From Aulostomus chinensis (taxonomy: Eukaryota > Chordata > Actinopteri > Syngnathiformes > Aulostomidae): DNA of 64,000 nt. The stretch lies in contig JBBMOA010000021.1 of NCBI GenBank assembly GCA_037954235.1, forward strand, positions 21,153,125 to 21,217,124, in the 5' to 3' direction. Position 1 is the first letter of the stretch, and each line of letters begins with the position of its first letter. The notes under the pieces are model-generated. The model was not told where the DNA came from, searched no databases, and saw only the letters and a program-made list of their open reading frames with translations. The position numbers and the translations under genes were made by a program. Shown here piece after piece: positions 22,991 through 35,226 of this stretch.

Positions 22991-25715
22991 GGTTAGGCAC
23001 GTTTGAACTCTGCTGTTACAGGTAACTGAGTCACACTACAGCACCCACAATCCCTCAGCATTCTGCACAGCTATTCCCAGTTAGTCCGTTGGAACTCACT
23101 CCCGATCACTTTAAGGTGGAGTTTATCTCAGGATGGACAGCAGAGGACTTTCAGGGGTCACCATACACAGCTCCTTCCTCCTTAGGAGGTGTTTGACTTT
23201 ATTGATGCATTCATTTCTTTAATAACCACCAATTGTTACTTACCGGTCAATTCTGTGGTAACTTAGCTGGGCCAGCTAGAATAAACATGCTAATTCCTAC
23301 TGATAATCAACTATGTTAATCATGGCTGTAATAATTTCAGGGTTTAATGATCGTTTTGATCTGGACAGTGCTGCTGATGGACCCTCCTCCTCCAGCTGCC
23401 CTGCCACAGACATGTACAGCAGCTGGAAGTCACATTTTCTTTTGCAGATTTTTTTTGGAAAATATATACAAATTTGTTCTCCATCTTAATTGAGTTGGGA
23501 CAAATTTTCTGCTGCAGTCGGTGTGTTAGTGATTATCTGGAACTCAAATACATCTGAAGATCTTTATTTTCTGTCTACTTCAGTGTCTTTGTACCTACGT
23601 TCCTGCTGTACTGTGTACAGTTTTGCAAACTAACAGCAGTAAAAAGTTTTTACAGAAACGGACAATAGTGATATAAGTAATGTTTAAATGTTAAATTACC
23701 AGGCTTCATTTTAAATTGTCATTGTTCAATTTTAAATTTCTTGAAGCTATTGAACACAAACACTGCATCATCCCGGTGAGGGATCTTCCAGGAGTCTGAC
23801 CAAACTGAACCTCTACACTGGGAGCACCAGAATTCTTCTTCTTCTGTGCAGTGTGGACACGCAGGTCTTTCCTGTAATCCCTTATGTGGCCGAGCTACCG
23901 TTTTCACTCTGGCCTGGATTCTCCTTCTACTGTGCATGCTGATGTGTTTTCGAGGTAAGAAAAAGAAATGGCAACCAAATCACAGCAGTGTGGTTTCTCT
24001 CTGCTGTGGTCACGCAGGTGTTCCTTGTAGAACAGCTGATTCTTTTCACATGTGGACAGAGGAAGGGCTCCTCTCCAGTGTCAGCACATTTACAGACAAC
24101 CAGAAACAAAACCAGCAGGCAGCCTGGAAACGAATGGATTATAACCATATAACAACGCATATCTTTGTCACTGTGAGACTGAGGAATGTTTTGGTCTCAT
24201 TGATCAAACTGGTCTACCGACCGATGCAGGGCTCATCGGTCCGTGTGTCTGTGGTTGCCGACCGTGTTGTGTGTTATGAGGAAAGTGAGACTCCGTCAGC
24301 AGAGACAGCCGTCACAGGACAGTGTCTGCTTCTTCAGGACTTATTCTGCAAATGTGTTCCCACCTCGATATTTGCACATTACCGCTTTTTTTTTTTTTTT
24401 GCATTAGTCAAAAAGCACCTCAAGCGAGTGTAAAAACTATTCTTGCAAATTAGAGGATTTTGGCCATTTCGACCCCTCCCCCATTTTCAGATGCAATTCT
24501 TCAAAATGTGTTTGAAACAGTTGATGGGAGCCCAGCCACCGAAACTGCAGGAGCAGGCAGAGGTGCTGTATTTCTGGTGAAAAAGACTGAAACCTCCATT
24601 CCCACTGAAGATGGAAAGTGGGCAGCTGCTGTCATTCTCTCTCTGTTCCATTCTCATCTTTTTGCTCTGTGGCGTGCAGGAAGCTTGTGAGGCTTGCTGC
24701 ATGTGGCTGGACATCAGGTGAAAAAATGCATCATAGGAAGTCAATTTTCTACTGATAAAATATCAAATGAGCCCCAACTTTTTTAAGTTAATTTCCACAA
24801 TAATCCACTTTCTCATATATCGGCCAGTATGGTAACTGTGTAAGAGGAAGTAGTTCCGGGGAGCGTGAACCTTCAGGCTGGTGTGGTGAAATGCCTCCTC
24901 CCAGTAGAGTGAGACCCTGCTGCAGGACGGCTCACCTTGCGCGGCCTCGCTGGAGGCATGTTTCCTGTCGGTCAGCACACACACCACGTGTAGGGGTTGG
25001 ATGCTGTACAGACTCAAGTGTCTGACCTCACAGTGCAGCCATTTCAACTTAAAATTCCTCATCCTGCCATGAAGGAAACGGCAAGCAGCAGCTTATCCCG
25101 CTTCATGCACTGAGGTGCTGCCAAGGCAGCGCCTTCACTGCACCGTCAGAGGTGACGCATGTTGTTCATCTGCGTGTTGGATGACCAGCCTGTAACCCTT
25201 CAGCCCAGGTGCTGACCTCCCTGGAACGTGTTGGTGAACAGGTTCATGAGGAGCAGAGCCATGTGGAGACTGAGATGGAAGTGGGAGGAGTTACTGATGA
25301 TCACGTAACTCTTGTCAGCTTTATGCATTGAATGCTTCCCAAAACTTTTAAGATCGCAGAACTTAAACGTGAGGAGTTTATATCGACAATTTCCAGTGTA
25401 GCTCTTTTATCTGCACGTCTGGGACACCAACATGGACGAAGAATAATACTACTTGTGGTCATTGTAGTGTTTACATTCTAGCAGATGACATGCCGCCAGC
25501 TGCTTTCTTCCCTAGAGATTCAATGTTGATTCAACTTTTGCTCTTGTCTTCCTGTCCTGTAATCCCTGCTTCTCTCCCTCCGTCCCTCTCCTGTCCTCAC
25601 CCTCTGTTTGGTGGGGTCTGTCCGTTTGAAGCTTTGTCTCAGCTGCTGCCGGGTCAGGGTTTATTTTGAGATGTGGACAAAGAGGAATGAGATGGTTGGC
25701 ATACCAACAGGGACA
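22991..25715. other. Non-coding, with possible zinc-finger gene relics
   Basis: Two minus-strand pieces near 24,080-24,000 and 23,880-23,830 resemble a C2H2 finger linker (TGEEPFLCPH) and a nearby CPHC motif. They contain no complete finger and are separated by unrelated sequence. Nothing else recognisable was found. Confidence 0.4.
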
Positions 25716-25796
25716 CACACACACACACGCACACAGATTATTCACTCATCCACCTAAAGATGTGTATGCACACACACACACACACACACACACTTG
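25716..25796. repeat. (AC)n microsatellites, two tracts
   Basis: Two AC tracts (about 25,716-25,728 and 25,769-25,793) separated by about 40 bases. Confidence 0.85.
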
Positions 25797-26767
25797 TACA
25801 CATTCTTGCAGGATGAGGGTCAGGCCTACTTTTGTGACATTTCTCCAGTCCCGCTGCATAAATGAACAGAATAATGCGAGGGAGCTGACCTGACCTGACT
25901 GCTGCTTACACTGGCGCTGTGAAACAAAGGTCTGGCAGGAAAACATGTTGTCAGGTTTCTATCCTGAGCTTCTTCTGATTCTTTGTTTTCTAAATGTCTA
26001 AGTTTTGAGGCAGTCTTGTTTCGTGCGTGGCACAGTGAGGTGTAGGGAAGTCAGCCCATCCTCTGTGGGCAGTGAGGCGCTCGTCGACCACCTCCAGTGT
26101 TTTGGTCAGACGCAGTGAAGCACAACATTAAGTCTTAAAAGCTTTTTAACATCTCATCAAATATAATCTTTATTTAAGGGAACGTTAGTTCCCACTCAGC
26201 CGCTAATGGCCACCACTGGTTTACGATATAAAACAAATCAAACCATTGAACCAAGCATTGGAATTCAACCATTTCTACGCAACGTTGGAAGAACAGCACA
26301 AGAGGTCAAAAGACAAGGTGGCTCCATACTGTCCAGATGTTCTCCTCGCGAATCTCCGCCTCCTTGTTTATGGAGAACCAACATTCCACAGGAGCTCGTC
26401 CATGGACAAATCTCATAACCTACATTTGGATAAAGACAAGCACATTCTTTTAATGCTTTCCAATTAAAATTACGTGTTGTGGAAATAACATGGCATTTAT
26501 TTTCAGTACGCGCTGGCAAATGGATGGCAATATTGGTAACGCACTTCTAAAATATGGCCGTTTGTTGATTAAAAACATCTTCATCTTAGTCAAGGACATC
26601 AGTGAAAGAGGCAAAATATAATCTGAAGAAGGAATTGGTAGATTTTGGCAAATTCTCTGCTTCAATGGTGAGATGGACAACATTTACACCTCCCAGTCAG
26701 TAGGTGTCTCCCTCACTCCTGTTGCACTCATCTATTGACAGTTTGCTCATGTTATTTCTTCCTCTCA
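25797..26767. other. Non-coding, no gene recognised
   Basis: Short frames only, without recognisable domains. Confidence 0.45.
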
Positions 26768-26777
26768 CTCACACACA

Positions 26778-26826
<49 letters not shown>

Positions 26827-26834
26827 ATACACAT
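26768..26834. repeat. (AC)n microsatellite
   Basis: About 25 AC units, then ATACAC variants. Confidence 0.95.
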
Positions 26835-27545
26835 GTAGTAAAACACACATATGCACAGTAATAATTATATCATCATGTATATTGGCCACTGAATTTGATT
26901 ATTTACCATTTATTAGATGACAAATGAGTCTATAATTACATTGGGCCTCACTGATGACTCTAAAAACACAACTTTATAACTTTATTCATTGCTGTTGCTG
27001 AAATTAGATCATATTTGATGGAAGAATTATTTGCTGGTTGTCCCTCGGATGTCCCCTGGCCGCTCTGCCTCAACGCTCTGGGATTGACAGAGTAAACTGC
27101 TGGACAATAAAATTGAAGAAAAATTGAAAAAATAAAATAAAATTATGTCTATGAGCTGCTAACATTAGCAGCCATTAGCTAGTTAGCTGGGCAGCTAGCG
27201 TCCTATGAGCTGACTGGCTGGACTGGGAGCTGGAAGCACTGTGGAGTGTTGATGTTCTCACCACCAGCGCAGGTGATGTTCCATGCTGGATTTACAGCAC
27301 ACAATGTTAAAGCGTCCATTGAAGCCAACCTGCAGTCCCAACTGAAGCAGATGAAGACCCACAGGCTGAGGGCTGAACTGGGCCGAGCCCTGAGCCAAAG
27401 AGAGTCAGGGAGCTGGGAGTGCCGGCTGCTGAATCCACAGGTTCCACAGTCGGCCTCCAGGTGAACATACCAGGTGACTCATGAAGCACAACAAACCACT
27501 AGCAGCTCTACCAACGTAGCCTTGCAGGGTCATCTTGCTCGATTT
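26835..27545. other. Non-coding, no gene recognised
   Basis: AT-rich first half, then ordinary sequence. Nothing supported. Confidence 0.45.
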
Positions 27546-27715
27546 ACAGTCTATCCATCCTTCCATCCATCCTTCAATGCATCCATCCATCCATTTTCTA
27601 CCTCTTATTCTGTTAAGGATGGTGGGGGGTGGAGCCTATCCCGGCAGCCTTCAGCTGAGAGGCGGGGTTCACCCTGGGCAGGTCACCAGTCCATGGCAGG
27701 GCCAACACATCAGGA
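27546..27715 (-). mobile_element. SINE-like GGAT-tailed repeat, copy 3 (partial, reverse)
   Basis: It opens with CATCC repeats and continues with GGTGGGGGGTGGAGCC, TATCCCGGCAGCCTTCAG and CAGGTCACCAGTCCATGG, the tail half of the family at 6,684 in reverse. It stops at CCAACACATCAGGACTGG. Confidence 0.75.
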
Positions 27716-28331
27716 CTGGATCCTCACTATGAAGTCATGACATTTAACAAGGAGAACCACCCTCTGATTTAATCTGTTAATACTCAAGAATTCCGAGCAC
27801 TGAACCCTTCAGCAGGACCAGGCTCTTTGAGGGCGGTGGCCGGGAGGGACAGATACAAGACTCAGATAAGGTCGAAGGCGCAGAGACAGATGAAGAGAGA
27901 GAGGGGGAGAGAGACATGGATAGAGAGACAGGGGGAGAGACAGATTGACAAACAGATGGACAGGCACCAAGAAAGACACGGACGCAGTTAAAGGCCAGAG
28001 ACAAGACGAGACAGAGGGACGGGACAGAGACTCTGAGACACAACAAACAGTGACAATAGCAGCAATGATAGTAGAATAATGGCTGAGAGTAATGACGTCT
28101 CCCATCATTGTACATGCTGGTTATACTGATTTTGCTTCTAAGAATGAGTATAGAGAGAGAGTAAACTGAAGCACGGGGAACACTAAGTAGAAACACAGCT
28201 TAGAGTCTAAAATTGATGTCCAGATCTACAAGTGGACAAACAGGACCGTGACATTGATCCGATCATCTAGAATGTGGGAACTTGGTTTATTAATAACAAA
28301 ATGTCTTTTTACTGCAGCATAAACATGGATA

Positions 28332-28334
<3 letters not shown>
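27716..28334. other. Non-coding, purine-rich tract
   Basis: Bases 27,880-27,960 are rich in GAGA and GGGGAGAGA runs. This produces long minus-strand Ser/Leu/Pro frames with no domain. Confidence 0.45.

Positions 28335-28376
<42 letters not shown>
28335..28376. repeat. (AC)n microsatellite
   Basis: About 20 AC units. Confidence 0.95.
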
Positions 28377-28377
<1 letters not shown>

Positions 28378-28446
28378 CACAAGGTGGAAACAGCAGCCAT
28401 ATGCTGGTTCTGTTCTGTAAGTGGCCCTCTAGATTTCTAGATGTTT

Positions 28447-28448
<2 letters not shown>

Positions 28449-28489
<41 letters not shown>
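28449..28489. repeat. (TG)n microsatellite
   Basis: About 19 TG units, 70 bases from the AC tract at 28,335. The two are complementary and could pair as a long hairpin in a transcript. Confidence 0.95.
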
Positions 28490-28998
28490 TGTAAAAAAAA
28501 AGGACAGGCAGGAAATGAAGGCTCAGCCTTTCCTTAGCTCGCGGATGTCTGCTCCAATAATACCTTCTCTCGGTACAAATGTGTTGACTGTTAAAACCCT
28601 TTATGATTGGAAAGTTTCCTCTGATTTATTATGGTGCGATGCGTCTCTGGGTGTGACTCCATCTCTAACAGAATGTAGTGCTGAGATACCAGATCACTCA
28701 AACATCTGTGACTTTTCCATGCCGGATTCACACTGAAGAATTCCGAGGTTTAACTGAGTGTGGGTTAATCCTGCAGTCCTGATGAATATTGAGGTCGTTG
28801 TCACACGAGGAAGCTCCACCGTCACTTGATCCTACATTTCCCACGAGGCAACTAAACAGCATTGTTCATTTTTCTCAGACTGTTACAAGCTGCTGCAGAG
28901 ACACAGATGGTATTTGAGTAGAAGTCCCATGATAACGCTGAGGTGTAATATCCAATAGGATTAAATTATGACAAGTGTTGCATTTTTCACTAAACCAA

Positions 28999-29002
<4 letters not shown>
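28490..29002. other. Non-coding, no gene recognised
   Basis: Nothing supported. Confidence 0.45.

Positions 29003-29072
<70 letters not shown>
29003..29072. repeat. (TA)n microsatellite
   Basis: About 35 TA units. It is self-complementary and a likely cruciform or assembly-length variant. Confidence 0.95.
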
Positions 29073-29076
<4 letters not shown>

Positions 29077-30666
29077 TGTATATATCAAAGAAGGGCATTA
29101 CTGACCAGGACCAGCAGGAGGCAACAGCTCACCATGCAGGTTGTCTGGGCTCTCTTATCAGCTCCCGTCTGTACCTCAGCAAACACTTGTACTGTAGCAC
29201 CGTCATGAACAGTAAATCCACAGTGTTTCTAATCACTGACTACAGTTCCCTCATGAATCATATCTCTCAATCTAACCCTGTGAATTATGATAAGACTTTA
29301 TGGGTGAACACATTTGAAGACGTTAGAGTACATACATGCATGCCGCTGCCTTGTAAACTACTGAATAATACTGCAATACTGCAGTAGTGAGCCTGGGCTA
29401 CTGCTGAAACAGGCGGTGTGAGTGTCCTGTGTTTGTGGGATCAATATGAGAGCTGAGACATGTCCAACTATCGTCCGACTATTTGTATGTGATGGAAAAC
29501 GTCTGTGTGTTAGTTTAACATGAATTGTCTGCCGTGTTCTTATAGTCGGTCTGTTGTGATGCCAAGGCCTCCATTGCCATGGGTGTAGCTATAGGAATGC
29601 TTGTTACCCAAGTGGAAGGAATTCTCTTTGTGTTTTTGTCCCCTCCTCTAACGTTGTCCAGTCTCTCATGCGCGCTTCGCTCTCACACGCTCCCTCCTTT
29701 AAAATGCACACTGTAAAACATCGGCACACACTTTTAAAAAGGGTTTCAGATTGTGAAAATAGTGACGACAGATTGTTGGCGCGATTCCTTTTACCGCTGC
29801 AAAACTCACTATTTACCGGACACACAAACCAACTCCGCAACAGTTCAGTTCACGCAAGTTCATTTTCCTATACAGAGAAGTGAAAAATATCCAGCGTGAG
29901 CACAACAATTTGATTTATTGTCACTTCATTAAAGTTGGTTGTCGTAGTGTAAGTGCAGTTCTGTACATTTGGTCACATTGCTACAGTATGTATAGTTCAG
30001 TTACCAGGGGCGACGGCCAGGCCAGGTGGTATCCTGGACTGTTTGAGGGAAGGATCCGGAATCAGACTGTTTGCGTTGTAAGGCCTGTTGTCCTCACAGC
30101 AAAAACATTCCCGCCAAGGGGGCAAGCAGGGACTGCTGAGGCCCGCAGTTTACCTCGAGGAGGGCGGATACGGAGCATCCTGCATCCTGCATGCCTGCTG
30201 CTGCTAAACCTCAACCATGGAGACCCCAGATGGGACTGGAGGAGCTCTCAAGTCGGCCCACCCCACCTCCCCTTCCCCTCGCTAGCTGACATGTAGCATG
30301 AGGTGGTGGGGAACAAACAAGGGTTTAATCAGTCCCATATTTCAAGTGGATGATGCGGGTCTTTTGTTGTTCATTGAGCAGCCGAGTAGCTGGAGACATG
30401 CAACAGAGGAGAGGTGCTTATTTGTGTAGTTTAATCACGTTTGGTAAATGTCTGATTTCACATGAGCAACATTCCAGCCATCATCGGTGAAAACCATGTC
30501 CAAGCAATTATATCATTTACATTTTCACGATGCTCTTCAACCCTAACTTTTTCTTCAAATTTTAAATACTGCTTACAAACATTTACAAAAAATGTCCCGT
30601 ATGTATTGGAGGCTATTTTAGATCTGTATTTTATAATTTACTGATGTGATACATGTGCTAGAATTT
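29073..30666. other. Region downstream of AOC1, no gene recognised
   Basis: Minus-strand ATTAAA at 30,431-30,436 and AATAAA at about 29,911-29,916 are possible polyadenylation signals for AOC1. The plus-strand frame at 29,880-30,296 has no recognisable domain. Confidence 0.4.
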
Positions 30667-30936
30667 CTAAACTCCTGCGTAAGTGCCGTTGTAAAAGAAT
30701 GGCTTGTCCGTCACACAGTGACCTACGACCTCAGGTGTCCATCTCTGGACCTCGGGTTTGCCGTCACTTCCCGGTCGGACAATGATGGTGCTTCTGGACG
30801 ACAGCGAAGGGTCTTCATCGAAGAAATTGAAGGGTCGCAGGAAGAAGCCCACGGCGTTGCCGGGTGTTGCTGTGTTGGGGATGTCTTCAGAGTGAGGGAC
30901 ATGCAGGAAGCCCACTGTCACCCAGGCAACCAGATC
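30667..30936 (-). CDS. aoc1: AOC1 terminal coding exon (residues 654-742)
   Basis: Acceptor CTGTGAGCAG before 30,936, stop TAG at 30,669-30,667. It encodes the third copper ligand in VGFLHVPHSEDIPN, then RPFNFFDEDPSL and the end FFYNGTYAGV. Confidence 0.94.
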   Translation of the reverse strand, partial: DLVAWVTVGFLHVPHSEDIPNTATPGNAVGFFLRPFNFFDEDPSLSSRSTIIVRPGSDGKPEVQRWTPEVVGHCVTDKPFFYNGTYAGV

Positions 30937-33900
30937 CTGCTCACAGGAGGGTAAACATCACATTCACATTTGTCATTAACACAATTAAAAGGTGGTTTTA
31001 AAAGTGCAAACAGAAGAAAATGTCAGCATTCATGAGTCACCATGATTGTGAATGAGCACAACTGACTCATGGATCGTTGACAGACGACAGCGGCAAACAT
31101 TTCTCACAATCGGTTTCCTCGCTGACTTGTGCTCAGAATATGCTGTATTTGTTCTTGGTTCTAAGATTTGACACAAACTCCACATTCGGCTTCTGTCTGA
31201 TGGAAAGAATATTAACCTCAGTCTATAATCTGTCTTGAGTTTTGTGGACGACACAATCGGGGAACAAAGATGTGACGGTGTTAGCTGCTGCACCTGGTTG
31301 ACGAGGTCTTCATTGTTGCGGATGTAGTCCTCAAAGGACACGACAGGCTCCCAGGGGTCATTCTGTGTGTAAATACTGCTGCTAGTGGCCTCGCTGTCTT
31401 TGTGACGAGTCACAGCCAGAGGATACCTGCGTGTACAGGGAGACACAGCAGCTCAGCGCACAGGATCAAAGTGTGAGGCGGACCTCCCCAGGGGGGCTCC
31501 GGGAATAGAGGAGACAGAATATCATTTATCAGGAGGAGGTCATGAGGAAGAGCCTAAATGTATGTGATTTGGTCAAAGATACTGGAGGTAATACAGGAGT
31601 TTTGGGGGAATTTCACAGTTTTTTTACACCCCCAAGAGTCAGAAACTAATGAATGACCATTTTGTAAAACTACAATATTGGCCAGCTTGGTGAAGTAGTT
31701 GGCTGTTTGTGTCATCCATGAACAAAACTAAAAGTAAAGTCAGGAGGGGTAAGAGGGGCACCTCCTAACACTCCAACACAGTGGTCTGCTGGGTGTTGGG
31801 AAGCGTGAGCTCTGCTGAAGAATATTCACAGTCAACAACCAGCTGGCAAACGCACAACACAAGAGTTTCTACACAAACAAGCTTGTTTGCTCTGTTGACT
31901 CCACAACACGACTCCACTTTGACCTCATGTCTCGCCAGACTGATCCGAAGATTAACCCTCGTCAACCCCACTCTGGTATCATATAAATGATGTTGGGTGT
32001 GCAAACGTTGCTCAAATCCAGCTAATGTGGAGTGTATTGCACATTCCACTATTCCAACAGATACCAGAGGTGACCGTTTTTTTGGGGAAGTGTGGAAATG
32101 GATCATAGAGAAACTACGTATCCCTGATCTCACACCACTGGAATACTCTGTCAAGCGTCATGAGGGGAATACTTCTCTTACCTTGACCAAGAGATGCCGT
32201 TTTCCTCTCTCCAGCCTCGTGGAAGCACACTGTGGGCATGTGAGTTAAACTGGATACGGTATCCCTTCTGATGGCCCCACTTATTTTTCTCATTGGGATT
32301 GTAGAAGTGAACATAACGTGGAAACTTTTTCCCAAAGCGGAAAGCTGCGGATCGTTCCGTCTTATGTTCTGTCCGGCTGAGTTTGGACTGCACGATGAAA
32401 TTGTTGGGGCTCCAGGGATTTGTGAAGTTGACATATTTCAGGTCAATTGTCTCAAAGCTGTTCTCCCGACCTGTGTAACAGTGAGCAGTTATCAGGAGAG
32501 GTTAGGCAGTTAACTAGCAGCTGTCTGTTGATGTACGTGTCTATTTGAGACTGAAATATTCCTGCCGTGCTGAGCTGAAGAGGATCTCAGAGCTTCCCGA
32601 TGAATTTCAACACAAGAGTTGCTAAATGGGCCAATGCTGTCTTTATGACAGGCTGAAGTCCAGGCAGCCGTCTTATCTGGATTGCCATCGATAGAGGTCT
32701 CGGTCAACACTCACTTGTGTGTGTGTTTTTTTTTTTTTTTATTAACCTCAAAATTCACACATTCGAGTGGGATTGTTGTTTTGATCACCAGTTTCTTTTC
32801 CCTACAAGTTGTGGAATTTTCACCACATCAGGATCGTGGAAAATACTGGATATTAGAGGTCAAGTCACTGCATGGTTCAGGAATAGTGATAATAGTAATA
32901 TGAGATTAGGTGACTCTGACTGTTTGTGTGCCATTATGGGTGAACTACTTCTTGCCCTTGCTCTGGATGTTCTAAATCAGCTAATATGGATGAAATTCTA
33001 GGAGGAGGGGTCATCAAAGGAGTGATTGTTACTTACCAGCAATGTCAAGGTCCACTTTATAATGGATGAGGTGAGTGTGCAGGTTCCCCAGCACATAGTC
33101 ATACACCTTGGTGCCATAATGAAGTCCATTGGGTGTAAAGAAGGTGGCGTGGATATATCCGGTAGCACTGACCTTTACTTCCATCACCCCATTGGGGTAG
33201 AAGAGGAAGTCCCAGATGTAATCATAGTTGTATACTGTCGAAGTTGTCCGCATCACCAGCACAGTATTCTCCAACCCTGCGTAGAAGTTGTACCCTCCTT
33301 TGAAGTTGGAGTTGAAATGCCGTCTCAGTGGCGTCGCAGTGGTCATCTCAAAAACACAGAGAGCGTTTTTGTGGTGCACAGGTTTGTCAGTGTCGAAGTA
33401 GTGGTAAAGATCAATAAAGGTGGCGATTTCAGGACAGTCAATTCCGGGTGCTAACTCGAAGGACGAGCTACCCATCGCCCAGCCGGCGTCAATGTACTTG
33501 GTCTGCATGGCAGCGGGTGTGTCGCCAGCGTAGAAGGCGATAGCTTCTTGGAGGCTGACCTCATAGGCAATCCTCTCTCCATTGAAACGGAGGTCAAACA
33601 CCTGAAGCCCAGCTGACGAGCGAACTCTGTAGGCGAACGACCAACCGCCGTATTCAACAAAATTGCCTTCAACGTGATAGCGACGCCCTTGAGGCTCCAC
33701 AAGCTTTGGCCCGTGGATATTGGTGGGAGTGTTGCTGTGACCCCGAGGAATATACGTGGAGAAGAGATCATTGTCATCGTGTTTGGGGAGCTTAACCTTC
33801 TCCACGCCACCTGATTCATACTTCTCCACCAGCTCCTCCACACTATCAAAGTACATACTGTTGTACCAGACTTTCTCCACAGTCCACTTCTCTGGATCCA

Positions 33901-34573
33901 GGTCCTTATGGTTGATCAGTACCTCAAACCCAACTGGGTGAATGAAATATCCCTCCACAAACTTCTGCAGCATGACCCAGGATCTCCTCTCGTCTGGACC
34001 CAGCCCTCGGGGGGCGATGTCTGAGAATGTCAGGCAGCGGTCAGAGCAGTTTGTAAAGGAAAAGCCCCCTGTGGTCTCGAACAGAAGCTGGTGGGCTTTA
34101 GTTGTGATCTTCTCAAGCATGGCAATGATGTGATGATACTCTGCGGCAGTAATAGGTCTTGACTCAAACTGGATAGGTTTGTCCCCCTTGAAGGTCTTGA
34201 CTTGATGGGTCACAGGGGATGGAAGAGGACTTACAATATACTCAGCGATACTCGGTTTGGTGTGGTTTGCGAACTGGATTATTACACGAGCTTGACGTGG
34301 GGGTTTGGCCTGTCCGCGGTCTAGAGCTCTCAGGGCTTCATGCTTCCTTGGAACGTGGAGCTCCATTAAAAGAATGCTGTTCTTCTTGAGAGTCTTGCTT
34401 TGAGCATTAGTGAGCCCCAGTTCTGGAATACCATGGAGGTAATCCCGGACAGCCCTCATCTCACGAACTGTGAGGTCGGCAAACATGGGAGCACCATGAT
34501 GAGCCCAGTCTCTCGATCTGGAAGCACCACAACCAGGCAAGCAGAGCAGCGGCAGCAGACAGAGGAGCCACAT
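30667..34573 (-). CDS. aoc1: Diamine oxidase (copper-containing amine oxidase), complete coding region
   Basis: The enzyme oxidises the primary amine of histamine, putrescine and related diamines to an aldehyde, with release of ammonia and hydrogen peroxide; it is a secreted or surface-bound copper homodimer. Four exons (34,575-33,037; 32,470-32,182; 31,426-31,294; 30,936-30,667) join in phase to give 742 residues, against about 751 in human AOC1. Seen: signal peptide MWLLCLLPLLCLPGCGA; catalytic Asp in YIDAGW (about 362); the cofactor-forming Tyr in NYDY (450); copper ligands His499 and His501 (HTH) and His665 (in FLHVPHSED). The carboxy end NGTY(A/R)xV matches the family. AOC1 is chosen over AOC2/3 because it matches human AOC1 as I remember it along its length, including HSEDIPNTATPGN and RPFNFF, and because the start is a signal peptide rather than a membrane anchor. 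No break was found. Confidence 0.95.
31294..31426 (-). CDS. aoc1: AOC1 coding exon 3 (residues 609-653)
   Basis: Acceptor TGTACACGCAG before 31,426, donor AACCAG/gtgcag after 31,294. It encodes YPLAVTRHKDSEATSSSIY, then QNDPWEPVVSFEDYIRNNED. Confidence 0.92.
31427..33036. other. AOC1 introns 2 and 1 (with exon 2 between)
   Basis: The intron between exons 1 and 2 (32,471-33,036) has a 15-base T run near 32,730. The one between exons 2 and 3 (31,427-32,181) shows long minus-strand open frames with no domain. Nothing functional was recognised. Confidence 0.5.
32182..32470 (-). CDS. aoc1: AOC1 coding exon 2 (residues 513-609)
   Basis: Acceptor GTTACACAG before 32,470, donor CAAG/gtaaga after 32,182. 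It encodes ENSFETIDLKYVNFTNPWSP, then AAFRFGKKFPRY, WGHQKGYRIQF and VLPRGWREENGISW, all in the order of human AOC1. Confidence 0.93.
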
Positions 34574-34575
34574 GG
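33037..34575 (-). CDS. aoc1: AOC1 coding exon 1 (residues 1-512)
   Basis: The exon begins at an acceptor (pyrimidine-rich TCTCATTCATTTCAG) two bases before ATG at 34,573. That is why I choose this Met over the in-frame Met at 34,612, which lies in the intron. It ends at 33,037 with donor GCTG/gtaagt. It holds the two amino-terminal N2/N3 domains and most of the catalytic domain, with the NYDY cofactor site and the HTH copper pair. Confidence 0.93.
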
Positions 34576-35136
34576 CTGAAATGAATGAGAGGAGAGAATG
34601 AAGCATGAACATGCATCACCAGAAGAGAATATGTGAGCTTTGGTTAGCGTGAAGCTGCTAATGCTGGGAACAAAGGGCTGAGCGAGAGGGCCGATGAGCT
34701 GCTACGACTCTGTTCACGGCATTCATGTATTCAAATATGTGGTGCAGCCTAACAGCTCCCTCCCATTCACACTTGTGAGGGGCACTGCGCATCGGTCACA
34801 TTTCATCATTACTGGTACCTTAACCTACACCTGATTAAAGAGCATTTTAACAAAATGAAAATCACATTACGCATTACTTTACAATTCCTTGACAACATTT
34901 GCATGTTTCATAACATGACCATGTAAAACAATGTATGAGAACCTGGTTTTTCTACCTCAACTCATTGTTTCTAGGGTTCAGCATGTTGGCGTTTCCCACT
35001 CAAATCTGTTTTGCAGCTTAAAAAAGGAATTGCAAGATGTATCAAAGTTCAGCTCAACTTGCTTGTTTGAGACAACCAATGTATCAGTAGGGGGCATGAA
35101 ATTATTGATGAAGTTCATGGAGGCAAAGATTACTTT

Positions 35137-35226
35137 TACATCCATCCATTTTCTTCCTCTTACCCTGTTAAGGGTCGCGTGCTGTGAGGTGACAGTGCTG
35201 ACCACCGCACCACCGCGCCGCCCTTA
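35137..35226 (-). mobile_element. SINE-like GGAT-tailed repeat, copy 4 (fragment) in AOC1 5' intron
   Basis: CATCCATCCATTTTCTTCC and ACCCTGTTAAGGGTCGCG are joined directly to the opposite end of the family (CTGACCACCGCACCACCGCGCCGCCC), so the middle of the element has been deleted. Confidence 0.65.

Noticed and set aside
23846..24433. 195-codon plus-strand frame
   Set aside because: No domain, no splice support, and it ends in a poly-T-encoded Phe run.
31765..32154. 129-codon minus-strand frame in an AOC1 intron
   Set aside because: It is between exons 2 and 3 of a complete, family-length AOC1 and has no counterpart in the human protein or any domain.
33026..34133. Plus-strand open frames opposite AOC1 exon 1 (up to 142 codons)
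   Set aside because: They are antisense shadows of the long AOC1 exon, with no domain of their own.
34574..34612. Upstream in-frame Met of AOC1 at 34,612
   Set aside because: A strong pyrimidine tract and AG acceptor lie between it and the Met at 34,573, which begins a standard signal peptide.
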